A stretch of DNA of 64,000 bases. Source: Telopea speciosissima. Taxonomy: Eukaryota; Streptophyta; Magnoliopsida; Proteales; Proteaceae. The stretch lies in contig NC_057923.1 in the NCBI RefSeq assembly GCF_018873765.1, forward strand, positions 9,808,413-9,872,412. Reading direction: 5' to 3'. The stretch's first letter is position 1, and each line of letters begins with the position of its first letter. The position numbers were made by a program, and so were the translations under genes. Below, piece by piece: positions 11,469 to 23,052 of the stretch. The notes beneath the pieces are model-generated. The model saw only the letters and a list, made by a program, of their open reading frames with translations, made no database searches and had not been told where the DNA came from.

Positions 11469-11981
11469 AAGGTCATTTACTGTCTCTCTCTCTCTCTACA
11501 GGGGGCTTTCGTTTCTTCTTCTTCTTCTTGCCCTCCTAAGCATCCAGATAATCCTGATTCCTGATTCACTCTGGTAACTTCAATCTCGTTCTTTCTTTAG
11601 TTTCTTTTATTCCTCTCTTTGCAGCGAATTTATGTGTTTTCATCTTAATTAAACTATTTAAATTGGTCTTCCTTTGATGTTTGTGAATTATGTTGTGATC
11701 TTTCTTTGTTGTTTCTGTTTGGGACAAAGAATGTTAGATCTCGAAAATTTTAATGGCAAAGAAAACTAGTTTCTGTACCAATCATGATTCTTGATGATTA
11801 ACAGTTCTGGGTTCCTTTCGCCCTTCTAAAACCCACTTTCAATTTGGGTTAGAAACTGAGAATAACTTGTCTTCCTTCGTTTTCTCGATATCTCGATCCT
11901 CAGGTTTGGTCAGAAAAAGGAAAGGCAAAAGCGTTTTATTTCTTCCGTCTTCATCGAAAGACCTTTCAACATCAAGGTTTC

Positions 11982-12657
11982 ATGTCTGATCTCGATGATC
12001 AAGTCCCCACTGCTTTTGGTATGTCTAATAAAACCCTATTTTGTTCTGAATCGAAATCCACTTTTGAAATGAATCGTTTTCATCTAAAATAAGCAAGAAT
12101 TTGTCTTCTGGTATTTAAGCTTTGTTCCTTATCGTTTTATAAAGCTTCTTCGGACCTTTCTTTGTGAGCAGATCCATTCGCAGAGGCAAATGCAGAGGAC
12201 TCAGGAGCTGGGTCGAAGGAGTATGTGCATGTGCGCGTACAGCAACGGAATGGAAGGAAAAGCCTGACTACTGTGCAGGGTTTGAAGAAAGAATACAGCT
12301 ATACCAAGATCTTGAAGGATCTGAAGAAGGAATTTTGCTGCAATGGCACCGTTGTCCAGGATCCTGATCTGGGCCAGGTATCTTTTAACCTCTTCATCCT
12401 AATCTGTTTGCCTATTTCCCTCTCTTGTTGGTTCAGTAATTTTGTAATTTCTGATGTTGCAGGTTATTCAACTACAGGGCGATCAGCGGAAGAATGTATC
12501 AACTTTCCTTGTCCAGGTACAACAATTGTTAATCTTCCTCTGTCATTGTTTAATGTTAAATCTTGGTGATACGCTTTCCTCATGTTACGCAATTTTGCTA
12601 TCTCTTCTACAGGCTGGGATTGTGAAGAAGGAACAACTCAAAATTCATGGTTTCTGA
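11982..12657 (+). CDS. SUI1: Translation initiation factor eIF1 (SUI1)
   Basis: Four coding exons (11982-12018, 12172-12377, 12463-12516, 12613-12657) encode a 113-residue protein, the normal plant eIF1 length. eIF1 binds the 40S subunit near the P site and enforces start-codon fidelity during scanning in the cytosol. Exon 1 starts MSDLDDQVPTAF. Exon 2 gives DPFAEA, the NGRKSLTTVQGL core of the SUI1 domain, KKEFCCNGTVV and QDPDLGQ. Exon 3 gives VIQLQGDQRKNVSTFLVQ and exon 4 gives AGIVKKEQLKIHGF. All introns are GT-AG and phases match (phase 1 after exon 1, phase 0 after exons 2 and 3). A 5'-UTR intron is likely, a frequent feature of plant eIF1 genes. The start context and SUI1 motif leave little doubt. 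The gene appears intact and functional. Confidence 0.96.
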
Positions 12658-13186
12658 GGGACCTTTGCCCTTGATGAAAGAACAGTTGAGGATATTACTC
12701 CTGAATGTATTATATTTTCCCTTTTAATGAGTATTTGTTTTGGTGGGGAGTGACGATTTATTTCATGGATCCTTTTGAATTTTTATGTTGGTTGCACAAA
12801 GTGGTAAACTGTGTTCGACCTTTGTACCTTTTTCCTAAGGCTTAATCGTCCATTTCTCAGTCTTCCACCATGTCTGACTTCTTGTGTTGTGATGATTCTA
12901 AATTAAATCAATCAGAGGTATACAACTTGGGTATAGAACTTGTTGCTGCTTCTGAGGCAATTTGCAATTTGTAATGTGTGGTGAAGGGGTTGAAATATGA
13001 ACTTCATTAACTAAAAGCTAAGAATATGGACATGAACATAATTCACCAGTACGCCCACTTACTTTGTTGGAACATGGAAGATATTCCACTGCTAAGTAAC
13101 AAGACTATCATAAACATGTTCAGAATAATAAGGTTTTTAACAGTTCAGAATGAGTTTGGATAAACTTATCTCTATTGCAAGTTTTA
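12658..13186. other. 3' flank of eIF1
   Basis: The stretch is T-rich and contains the probable 3' UTR of eIF1 just after the stop at 12657. No other feature is recognised up to the TIR element at 13187. Confidence 0.5.
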
Positions 13187-14526
13187 GGTTGTGTTTGTAT
13201 GCATTCTAGGTTGAGAACATGTTCCGAGTCTGAGACCAGGAAAAAAGTTGTTTGGTATGCATTCTTTGTTCATTAATGTTAGAGAATAATGTGATCCATC
13301 CTGAAACATGCTATTTATTAACAGCATTTTGTTTGAGAACGTGAATAGTCCATTCCAAACGCTTTTCTCATTCTATGTTACGAATGTATTCTACAGTCTC
13401 AGAATGGGAATGAGAATGCACTTTCAAGAATGCAGAAGTATGCATTCCCATTCTGAGAAATGCGAAATGTGTTGTTAAATGAGATTAAGATCACTGTTTG
13501 GATTCATATTCCACTAAAGTGCATTCTTAATTATAAAATGCTATCTGTTAAGACATTTCATCAAACAACTTATGGGCAAAATTTTCATTTCTTGATGTTG
13601 AGATTGAAAATTTTTCAAAGTGTCAACACTCATCGATCGATTAAGTTATTGTTCTTGAGATGCAGCAACTGGATACTGTAACCATGATCCCGCTATGGTA
13701 GTGAAAGACATACCAATTAAAACGTTAGGCTGACTAATAGCAATTTTGAACAAATCTTTCAGCTCCTCTTACTCCTCGTCCATAGAATTAATTGGTCAGC
13801 AGGAACAATAATTGGAACAACAGAGAAACATGGGAATAGGGTTTCGAAGAAGCTTGTATAGAGGAGCGTTTGTAATTGTCTAGATTAGCCTTCTATGGAG
13901 TAGCCTTTCCATGGGTTCCTATTCAATATCCATGCTTTTGAATATGTGTATCTTGGGTTCCAGATTAGCCTATCTATCCCTCTTTATACCTGTGGCCTTT
14001 CTCTAGATCAGATTATCTATCGAATATGGATGTCTTCCATAGAGGAACGTATCTATTGCCTTTCTATATAGGAGTGAATAGACGAGACACAAAAAGAGGT
14101 ATAGAAGGAGGAACTTTGGTGGATCTTTTAAGGGTCAGGTTTTGGTTGGACAGATTGCTGGAGACTCGGAACATTTTTTTCTCGTGTTTGTTCTCGAGTC
14201 CGAAGGTCTTGTCTTCAACAATCTCTTGCTTCTTGCGAGAAGGAAGCACGATCTCTAAGTGTAGTCTGCTGGCTATGTTATAATTTGGGCTTTTTTCCTT
14301 CTTGCGAGTTGCAGGAAAAAGAAAAGAAACGTTGATGTCATGGCTCAGGAGGGGTGACTTGAGACTCGAGCTGGAGAATGAGAACATGGAATGGGATTTA
14401 ACTGCATTCCAGAATGGGCTGCAGTCTTGGCCACCTTCCAAGAATTTGAGAATGGAATGTTCACCCAACAGTGTTTTTTACAATCCAGAACACGTTCTTG
14501 ATCCAGAATGCATACTAAGTACTGCC
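13187..14526. mobile_element. Non-autonomous PIF/Harbinger-like element, 1.34 kb
   Basis: The left end reads GGTTGTGTTTGTATGCATTC. The reverse complement of the right end reads GGCAGTACTTAGTATGCATTC. Both continue with AGAAC(A/G)TGTTC, giving imperfect inverted repeats of about 38 bp. The flanks are TTA at 13184-13186 and 14527-14529, the 3-bp target typical of PIF/Harbinger. The ends match the small foldback elements at 42904-43019 and 53664-53778, so this looks like a longer relative. ORFs inside (13460-13681, 14026-14562) show no transposase signature. Confidence 0.65.
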
Positions 14527-14839
14527 TTAGTGTATATGATAACAAGGATCTCACTTAATTGAAGATATGGCTCGATAATAACAGAAGGACTTATGTAGCC
14601 AACCCAATTAATTGGAATAGGAATTTCTTAGGCCTATTAGACTCTCTAGAGTAAGTAGTGAAAGGAGATTAGATCTGAGTTGACTACTGTGCCAGAATTA
14701 TAGTTGCCCGAGTCAGACAAGGTTATATGAATTTGTAAAGCTCCATTCAAATTTGGGCATGGACGCCACAGTTTTCATGCCAACCGTTGGGATTGGAAAG
14801 AAAATTACCCAAATAACTTGAGGTTTTCAGGTTTAATTA

Positions 14840-15800
14840 CTAGAAAAAAACACTATCAAAATGAAGAGCATTTATGTCAAGTTGAGATGGTTCAGTGTTC
14901 GCGGAAGAGGGTATAGTATCAGAGTGGTGGTGGTGGGGGTGGGGGAAGTTGTGGAGATGATGCAGGTGGTACAATTGGTGGTGGTGGAGGGGGTGGCTGG
15001 TGAGAGGGAGAGTATACCAGTGGTGTTGTGGAAGATGAAAGAGGAGTTGTTGAAAGCTCGCTCTCAAGGTGTTCACTAACCTCTCTTGCAGTGGTTAATA
15101 CAAGTATTTGTGAAGAAACAACTTCTTTAAGAGTGGCATTGATACATACCCTGATGAAGTGATCATCCTTGTGCCATTGAGTGTATTCAGCACTGGTGTT
15201 GATGATAGATTATGCGATTTGGCAGGAAGAACAAGGCTTCCATCAACAAAACCATTTTAATCAGTCAAAATCATTATTGATTTGAACTGATCACACAACA
15301 GTAAGTAGTTGTTTTTCAGAGAGTTTGACAAAGTAGGCAATGTTTTGAATAAGTGGGCCGGAGGAAGAGGAAGAAGCAACCATAGTCATTTTCAATAATA
15401 AGTGACAGTTTCTAGAATATTTTTGTGTGCTCTAATCTGATACCATGAAGGAAATCAGAGTCAGATATGACTGCATTGCATTTTCCTTGAACAAATCAGC
15501 AACAGGTCGTCATTTACAGAGTACAACAAGAGTCCAGAGTATATAAAGTAAAATAAGAGGAAAGAAAATATTCAGCCTCTATTAGAGAATCATTTAAATG
15601 GGAAGATTCAGTGTATCTTTTGACATGCAAAACTCGAATAGATTTCAGATCTCTATAACTACCCATCCGCAAAATCTAGGAATGCCCAGACCCCAGACCT
15701 GGTTCCAGAGCCAGTCAGCATTTGTAAACATCTAAAGCATCGACCCATTTGTGCTATCCTCCCCCCCACCCCAAAAATATGTGAGGTTGATGCTTAAGCT
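14840..15800 (-). mobile_element. Copia-type LTR retrotransposon fragment: 5' LTR, PBS and gag region (fossil)
   Basis: On the minus strand, a TGGTATCAGAT primer-binding site (complement at 15435-15445) directly follows a sequence ending in CA. The LTR therefore starts, in plus coordinates, at TG 15446 and runs right for a few hundred bases. It contains a TATA-like TTTATATACTC near 15540. Downstream of the PBS lies a gag-like region, about 14850-15389. It opens with MTMVASSSSGP and includes a segment of the YTQWHKDDHFI type that is characteristic of copia gag. Integrase, RT and a second LTR are absent, so this is a truncated and broken old copy. A GGTGGTGGTGG-rich, His/Pro-encoding patch near 14920-15000 lies in the gag tail. 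Confidence 0.65.
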
Positions 15801-18800
15801 TTGAACAGAACCTTTTCCAATCCACCCTTCCCACAGCCCTCTGAAAGCATATTGTCCCTGGTCGCAACCTTTTTAATGTTTGCAAAAAGGGGAAAGAATG
15901 CAATCCAGCATACTGTAAATACTGTTCATAACATTTTCATTGAAAAAAAAATACTGTTTATAACATATAAACTGCAGTGGGGGGTCTAGAGAAGATAAGA
16001 TGAAGGAAGATGCAATATTCTCTATCTAAGATTCTCAGTCCCACAGATGGGCTGATGTTAATCTTTATCAACAGTTGGAACTAAGGTTCAGTACCTAATA
16101 GCTCTGGGTACAACATTCCTTTGTTCAGATAAGCATATAACACATCTTTTTGTTGTGATGTCTAACTACTGATGATCCTCTGTAGGTATCCAGGTCATAA
16201 AATCCATTAACTTGGAAAGACCTACAAATGTCCTCTCACATCTACGACAGATAAGAACCCCCAAACAAGAACATTATGTATAATGGCCTGTCCAGATCCC
16301 AGCTAGTTATCAATCCATCACTCGTGATAAAAGTGCTAGCTTAGCTCTGATGAGTTGACCCTTTTAAGTAAACCTCTATAATGTCAGTATTTCCTTCTCC
16401 AAGTATCACTGCTATGGTGAGTTGGCAAATAGTGACGAAGAGAATTGGATTGGAAGAGATAAATGAGATGCTAACTGGAAAATCCAAAAAGGAGCTCAAG
16501 CTCATAATGCTTAGGATGATTGCATCCTATGTCAGAATCAATTGCAGTAATTTTAGTCAATTAAACGCCTAAAACTGTAAAGCCCAGTTGTTTACTGCAG
16601 AAGACGACATCTCACAATCTCAAAATGGAAAATAAATAAATATCAAACCTATGGTGACTGAAGGATCAGATAAGGAATGCCTCACTTAAGGTCATAGAGA
16701 GATCTGGTTTCTGCAGAATCTTTCCTCATGTCTAGTGGAAGCCTCATTATGCACATTTGAGCCAAACCACCAAAAAAAACAAGGCTTCAGCAAATAACCT
16801 CCCTGATCTCCATCAACTAATATGCATTTGAGACACCTGAATAAAACATGATTCGTGAAGCCTTTCATCCTATTTTCATGTTGCACTTTCCAACAAAGAA
16901 CTGGCATGTGGGACAACTTCAATATGTATAATTGGATCCCTTGTTTAAATGCATACAAAGAAGACCAGTGCTTCGGGCAATCTGTAAACAGCACTATAAA
17001 GTTAAGAAATATCCACAAGCAATCATTGATTTGATTTCCATTAACAAGTGGGGATCCTCTAGACCTTGGAGGTTAGAACAATCAGTATTGTAATCGTAAA
17101 AATTGTAATTGCAGTAGCACATCACCAATTATGAAGCACACATATTTCTAAAGAGCTTAACCAATAGGGAAGATGTGTGAGGAAAATTAGGTGAAAGGGG
17201 TGATTGATTAGCTTGATAAAAAAAACTCATTACTAATACAATTTGAAACCATAGCTTTTGCAAGATTTATAATCCACTGGATGAACTCCTAAATAATTAA
17301 AAAGGTACCTACAGCAACCTCTTATCTTCATAGTCATTGAATCACGACTAAGATGAGGTGGGCATGCCCAGGACCCATAATAAAGGTCAGAGTACATACT
17401 TTAAAGTATGCAAGCATTGTGGAACAGCAGCATAAATGAAGTGGATTCAAATAAAAAAATAAATCACTGCCAAGTGAGCATCGCCAATGATTAAATATTT
17501 CATATCAACGTAGCATTTGTGTGGAATCCTTTCACCGCCAGTTCAGTTGACCTTTAATCAGGAACATTTCCAAACCATCTATAAGAAGAAAAGGTAGTCT
17601 CATAACTTTGTGTACTCAAATGGAATAAGAGAATGGCATATTGGACCCCCAATAGACAATCCATTTTATAGAAGTTCATGCTAACAAAGAAGAATATGTG
17701 GCTAATGAAGATAAAGAATGACAAGAAATAAGAGTAATAGAAATTAAACGTAATATACATATCTCATTCACTAGTTAGAAAGAAGAAAAAAAATATTCAC
17801 TACGTAGGTGGGAGACAAAATATGAAATTTCAGATTTACTTAATTCTGACACCCAAAAGTGAGTTGGGGGGGGGGGGGGGGACTTTGCTTTTGGGCCTAT
17901 GAACTTGAAGTCTTAAACTAAAATACAAAGAAATGAATCAAGGAGAAGACGAAGAGATGATATTTTTTTTCTTATTTTGGTTGTGGTGATTGAGGCAATA
18001 GCTGAAAAATGAAATAATCTACTCTCAGAGTTGATGCAATGAATGTAAATAGTGAAAGCAAAGGCAGCATATCAATTTACTCAGAGATGTGGCCCCAAAG
18101 GATGTCAGAACCCCATAGAATCTAGGATCTTTTCTGCAACTCTAATACAACAAGATGGGTGCAGTTTACCAGTAAATCCCCCCTCCTCTTGAATATATAG
18201 ACTTCAAAAGTAAGTCAGGACATGCTGAAATAGAAAACATAGCCAAGTAGTCCTCCAGTGAAATATTTACACAAAAACATAGCTTATTGAAGCCAATGTA
18301 AAAATTAAAAGAAACTGCACATGACCTTCTTAATGTGAGTTGCAGAAGGATGTTTTCTATTTCAGCTCATTGAGTTTGCCAACATGAACAATCACCGAAA
18401 ATAGAAAGATATTGTTTACAAAATATCATATAAAACAGATAGAAGGTACCATAACTACTTAATAAAAGAGTTGCATATCTTTTCCTGTTATCCCTTTTGA
18501 ATAAAATCTGACCTCTGTTAGTGTAACGAATAAAAGTTGCACTACTTTTCCTTCATCTTTTGACAAAATATATTCCAACAGCTTGATTATTTCAGAAATA
18601 GAATTTGATAATCTACATGAACATAGTAGCATTTAAGAGCAAATTGATACAAGATCAACCACCCAACAGCAGGAACAAAAAGTAAAAAATTGTGTAAAAA
18701 AGCAAAAGCTGCAACCGATGTTGACTATGCATTTAACAAATGGTTGTACACATCGTAACAAAAAAGTGTTTGTATGTAAGCCAACAGGCAAAACTTTATG

Positions 18801-18880
18801 ATTAATTCATTTATACAGAGAAGATGAAAGTGGAGAAAATTCTATAGGGATTACGCATGACAAAAGAATTTTGAAATCTC
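15801..18880. other. Long intergenic region, no gene supported
   Basis: About 3 kb without coding signatures on either strand. A poly-G tract lies at about 17867-17881. The longest ORF (16692-17018, minus, 108 codons) has no family motif and an unusual composition. The minus-strand part near 18600-18900 probably contains the 3' UTR of the DUF716 gene. Confidence 0.45.
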
Positions 18881-18914
18881 TCATTCTGCAAAAAGATGGC
18901 GCAAGAACACCTTA

Positions 18915-19937
18915 CTAATGAGCACTGAAACCATTGACAACCGTTTCGGAAACAATGACGGAAGCCTTCTGCTTCTCCGTACTATTTTCCTCTTTAATCT
19001 CCTCGTCGTCATCACCATCATAATCCAAAGTGAACCGAGAGTAATCATCCACCTTCTGCAATTCCGCACCGAGAGGCTTATAGGTCGTATAATCAGCACG
19101 AATTCCATATTTTCCAGCAAGAATTGAGTATGCCCCAACAACCAAAACCACGATAAACGCAAGATGGCAATTGAACTGAAGAGTTGCGATCGCTCCTCCC
19201 CTGTGATACTCTGTGTGCCCGTTGCAGTTCACCGTGTAATTCGCTCGACTCTTTTCAATTAACGAGCAGCCCTGCACCATCAAAAAGGTAAAGAAAGAGA
19301 AACCCATCTGGACAAACCATGTGCCCTGCAGAATCAAAGCAACCCCTCGAGCCACTTTAGGGAATATGGATTTGGGGAGAGCCAATTCGTGAAGGGTGGT
19401 GAGAAAGCAAACTCCAATAGGAAGGAGCAACAAATTGAAGTAACGATTCTCGATTCCAGATGGGTCTTTCCTCTGAAGATAGAAGAAGAGAAACTCTTGA
19501 CCGAACGCGATAAGGGCAATCAAGTTGATAAGCGATGAAGGTAACGAAATTGAATCTGAGAAGTGGATCAAAACACCAGCGGCTGAATAGAGAAAGAAAA
19601 GGGATGCGATGGATGCAATCTCCAGCTGAACAACGAAGCCGATTCTATCGTTGGTGCGAATGGCGTCGAATAAGGAGAACAGAGCGTTGAGGATGAAGAA
19701 AAAAGAGAGAGTGGAAATAGCTATGAATCTAACAGAGGAGAGAGATGATTTCTTGGTTTTTCTTCTGGTCGTTCTTCCTGTCGTCGTTGTCGTAGTTGAT
19801 GTGCCTTGCTCATGTGAAGAAAGGGAAGAAGAAGAGGGGTTCAGGTGCGCATGGGCTGAGACAAGCGCCTCCCAGGCGCCGATTACCACGAAGGCCCCTC
19901 CTGCTATGCAGTAAGTGTAGAGTCCCATGACTCCCAT
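18915..19937 (-). CDS. DUF716 / TMEM45-type multi-pass membrane protein
   Basis: This single-exon ORF of 340 residues reads as a plant DUF716 protein, related to animal TMEM45. The biochemical role is not established in plants; some members are tied to defence or stress responses. The start MGVMGLYTYCIAGGAFVVIG is typical of the family and contains the first hydrophobic segment. A Ser/Thr-rich loop (about residues 34-68) and a basic patch follow. Several further hydrophobic helices lie between about 70 and 285, including LFFLYSAAGVLIHF, FGQEFLFFYLQ with the conserved E-FLFFY core, and a late helix around FIVVLVVGAYS. The C-terminus is acidic and probably cytosolic. Hallmark regions such as LEGVALLLQG-like (here VARGVALILQGTWFVQMGF) are present. 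No defect is visible. The start at 19937 is preferred because it precedes the conserved first helix. Confidence 0.9.
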   Translation of the reverse strand: MGVMGLYTYCIAGGAFVVIGAWEALVSAHAHLNPSSSSLSSHEQGTSTTTTTTGRTTRRKTKKSSLSSVRFIAISTLSFFFILNALFSLFDAIRTNDRIGFVVQLEIASIASLFFLYSAAGVLIHFSDSISLPSSLINLIALIAFGQEFLFFYLQRKDPSGIENRYFNLLLLPIGVCFLTTLHELALPKSIFPKVARGVALILQGTWFVQMGFSFFTFLMVQGCSLIEKSRANYTVNCNGHTEYHRGGAIATLQFNCHLAFIVVLVVGAYSILAGKYGIRADYTTYKPLGAELQKVDDYSRFTLDYDGDDDEEIKEENSTEKQKASVIVSETVVNGFSAH

Positions 19938-21930
19938 CTCTTCTTCTCCTTCTCCTTCGTTTTCTCTCTGCGTATATGTTAAGAGTCGAGAAGACCGGCG
20001 GGTAAGAAAATCTGAAAAACGCGAGGTCCCTGTCGTCGTTCCTTGTTGGTTTTGGTGTTAATCAGTATCAAATCATGTCGTTTTGCCTATTTTTTCATGA
20101 GTTTTAACTTTTAACTCACCGATTTGCTTCGCCGTGGTAAAGGTTTCTTCGTCGTGGATTCCTTCAAATGAGTTGACTTAATTGTATTGTCGTGGCTGGC
20201 TCAGGTTCACCTATGACTGAGCCGCACAGATGGCATCCAAGGGTGGGACCCACCTCTCCTAGATGCCATCTATGCGCGAAAAAAATCCTCTCCAGTTTCC
20301 TTGGACTCATGTCAGACGATTCCTCCAGTTTTATCCGGCTCGTCTTTATGGAGCTCGTGCCCACGGGGTATCCAAGGGTGGGGCTATGCACACATCTTGA
20401 TGCACACTTAGGGATGTGTGCAGCACAGTCCAATGGTTGGATACTCTCTGGACGTGCTGGGTTCCATGGAGACGAGCTCAATTGGTACTCACTAGTGCGT
20501 TAGAGAGGATCCAGATTACATCGCTGCCCTTGTGTCGTCTCGAATGATGGATTTTAAGTCAATGGATTTTGATCGAGAGGTAAGCATCGTCGGATTATTG
20601 TCCCTATGTTTGAGCCGTTGGATTTTAAGTCAATGGTTTAGATGGGGCATTTTATAGATTAGCGGTGGTTAGATTAGATCATCAATCGACGTGTCACAAT
20701 CAGGGTGTGATCCGAAGAAACTTTTCCTTTGTTTTTCATTATTGGAAAATCTTCTAGAAGACTTTAGAACAGGGAGTGAAACATTCCACTTTTATTTGTT
20801 TCTCCGAGAAATTGTGTGAATGGGGATAAGGAAAAAAAAGGAAAAAACAGAGTGAAGATTTGGTACCGATCCCAAGACCTAGTCAAAAAGAGTATGGCAG
20901 CTTCTATTATTTGACCAAACTCGCAAACTTTACATTTGTGTGGTATCCTATAGAATCCATGAAACCAATGAACGTCCGTTCCATGGTTTTAGCTATTGGT
21001 TGGCGATACCGATACTAGATCGGTGTATAATGGTTAAAATACCTTATGGTATCGATATTTTGAAGGTAACCTATCCAATCTAACCGATATCGATCCACCA
21101 TTATCGCTACTTAAAACCATGGTCCATGCCTTCTCTTTGCACTTTTGCCAAGAAAACAGCAAAGAAGAGGGAGAGGAGGCAGATGGGGACGATGACGAAG
21201 GTGATGAAACCATTGATGTAAGGATTTTTTGTCCTCCTTTTAACATGCCTCTTTTTTTTTCTTTTTTTTTTTTTTTGAACATTATGGGCTTAGTTTGGTT
21301 GCAAGGGAAGGGAAATGAATTTTTCAAAACAAAAAAAGGATTTTTTTTTTAAAAAAATTATTTAATATGATTGTATAAACTATTAAAATTTTTATTATAT
21401 TTAAAAAAGAGAAGTTTTCTAGTCGGTGCACCAAGTATTTGACACCGGGATCTGGACTTTAGAGTGTTAGATCACGGAAATGGAATAAAATTCCGCTTAT
21501 TTGACAAATTATCATTAATATCCTTCTTTTTGTGTTTTTGTTTTTCCTATTTTATTCCTAAAAGTGCATGTTTGGCCCGCATAAAACCACTCCTTATTTA
21601 ATAATGAAATTTTTTAGATTTAATTTATATTTTACTTTTCAAATCTAAGGAATTTGAGTGCAAAGTAAAATAGTAAAGTAAAATTTAATAATCATTTATA
21701 GAATAATTTTGAGTTAGTGATATAATACAAAAGTTTCTTTTTTTAGATTAGAAATTTTAACTTTCCGTCCCTTTAATTTTCCCTGCAAGCAAATGCAGCC
21801 TTGGTGAGTCAAATGCCTCCAACATAGAGGCAAAGAGAAATAGAGTGAATGCATTGCATATGCTTCACTGCTTCGTCTTGAATCCTGGAAGGACCCTTTG
21901 TACCACACACAACCCCCCCCCCCAAAAAAA
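19938..21930. other. Intergenic region upstream of DUF716; one hAT-like MITE
   Basis: The first 100 bp left of 20040 are probably the 5' UTR and promoter of the minus-strand DUF716 gene. Positions 20200-20510 are GC-richer and carry overlapping antisense ORFs (20164-20503) that look like repeat-derived shadows. A 140-bp MITE occurs at 20982-21121. Poly-T and poly-A tracts surround 21250-21350. The stretch ends in a poly-C/poly-A tract at 21913-21930, abutting the MULE. Confidence 0.45.
20982..21121. mobile_element. Short hAT-like MITE with CATGGTTTTA termini
   Basis: The left end is CATGGTTTTAGCTATTGG and the reverse complement of the right end is CATGGTTTTAAGTAGCG, giving inverted termini around an AT-rich core with palindromic ATCGATA words. 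The flanks GTCCGTTC (20974-20981) and GTCCATGC (21122-21129) agree at 6 of 8 positions, which fits a decayed 8-bp hAT duplication. Related termini occur at 52764-52991. Confidence 0.6.
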
Positions 21931-22053
21931 GAGCAAATTACTCAGACCTCCCCTGGTCTTACTGACAATTCAGTGAACCACCCTTGCCCTTCTGATAACT
22001 ACTCAGACTTCCCTTGATTTCCAAAATGGGCTTCACTTAACCCTAGTCCGTTA
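21931..22053 (+). repeat. MULE left terminal inverted repeat
   Basis: This 123-bp TIR pairs with 29810-29932 at about nine mismatches. It contains two internal near-direct copies of the word ACTCAGACYTCCCYTG (starting near 21940 and 22001), so each terminus offers repeated candidate transposase-binding sites. Confidence 0.9.
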
Positions 22054-23052
22054 GTTTTTTAACGATAGGTAACGGATAATTGCTCAAAAACTAAAACAAC
22101 AGGTTTTTACCTAATATGAATTTACCCTATTACCCCTTAATGAATAGATAACCTAAAGAGCAAAACCATCGTCATCTCTAACTTTCACAAGCTCTCAACA
22201 AAACCGAAACCCTAACCTGCAATGGATCAATTCACTCATCTCCCATCGTGCGCTGAGGTTTAGGGGTGGATCATCTTCTCGGACTGAAGCATCATCATCT
22301 TCTGGGACTGAAATATTGTCATATTCTCTGGCCAAAAACCCCATCGATTTCAGTGATTTACGGTGGCATGAAATGATAATCATCTTCTCGAACTGAACCA
22401 TTCTCATCTTCTCTGGCCAAAAACCACAAGGTATTTTGTTCTCCTTATGAATCTATCTTATTCATTCATTTATGCTACTATGAACTGATGCTCATCCCTC
22501 TCTTGTCAGACTGAAAACCCCAATCGAAGCACTCATCGGTTTTGAATTGATACTCATCCCTGAACCAAGAACCCAAGCTTAGCCCCTTACTATAAGGTTA
22601 AAACCCCCCATTTTTATGCTCTGTTATGATTTAATGAATCAATTTCTCTTCCCTTCTACCCAAAAAAAAAAACAAATCAATTTCTCTTTCCCGTATCATT
22701 TTTTAGCTCATCCATAATAGCTCAGCCCTTTATTGTAAATTAAATCCCCCACACCATTGGTAAGCTATGCCATACTCTATTATGGAATCAAAAATTAACC
22801 GTCCCTCTGTCATGCTCTGTTATGATATTGAATGTAATGTCATTAATCCAATAGCTCAACCGTAAGTTAAATCCCCCCACCCCCCATTTTTATGCTATGT
22901 GATGCTATTAATCCATGTGTATTTTTAGTGCAAGTAAAACATTGTGAATTAACTGTGCATTCTCAAAAATCTATCATGTCTGTAATTTATGATGAGTTAT
23001 ATGTATATCTTAACCATTGCAGGCCACTATTTGAGTATTAGTTTGAAACAAT

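Noticed and set aside
14840-15079. His-rich minus ORF and Val/Gly-rich plus ORF
   Set aside because: They are shadow translations of a GGTGGT-rich patch inside the copia gag fossil.
16692-17018. 108-codon minus-strand ORF
   Set aside because: No motif, no splice context and no neighbouring exon; length expected by chance in 3 kb of intergenic DNA.
20164-20503. Overlapping antisense ORFs of about 104 codons each
   Set aside because: They are mirror frames over a GC-rich repetitive stretch and match no family.
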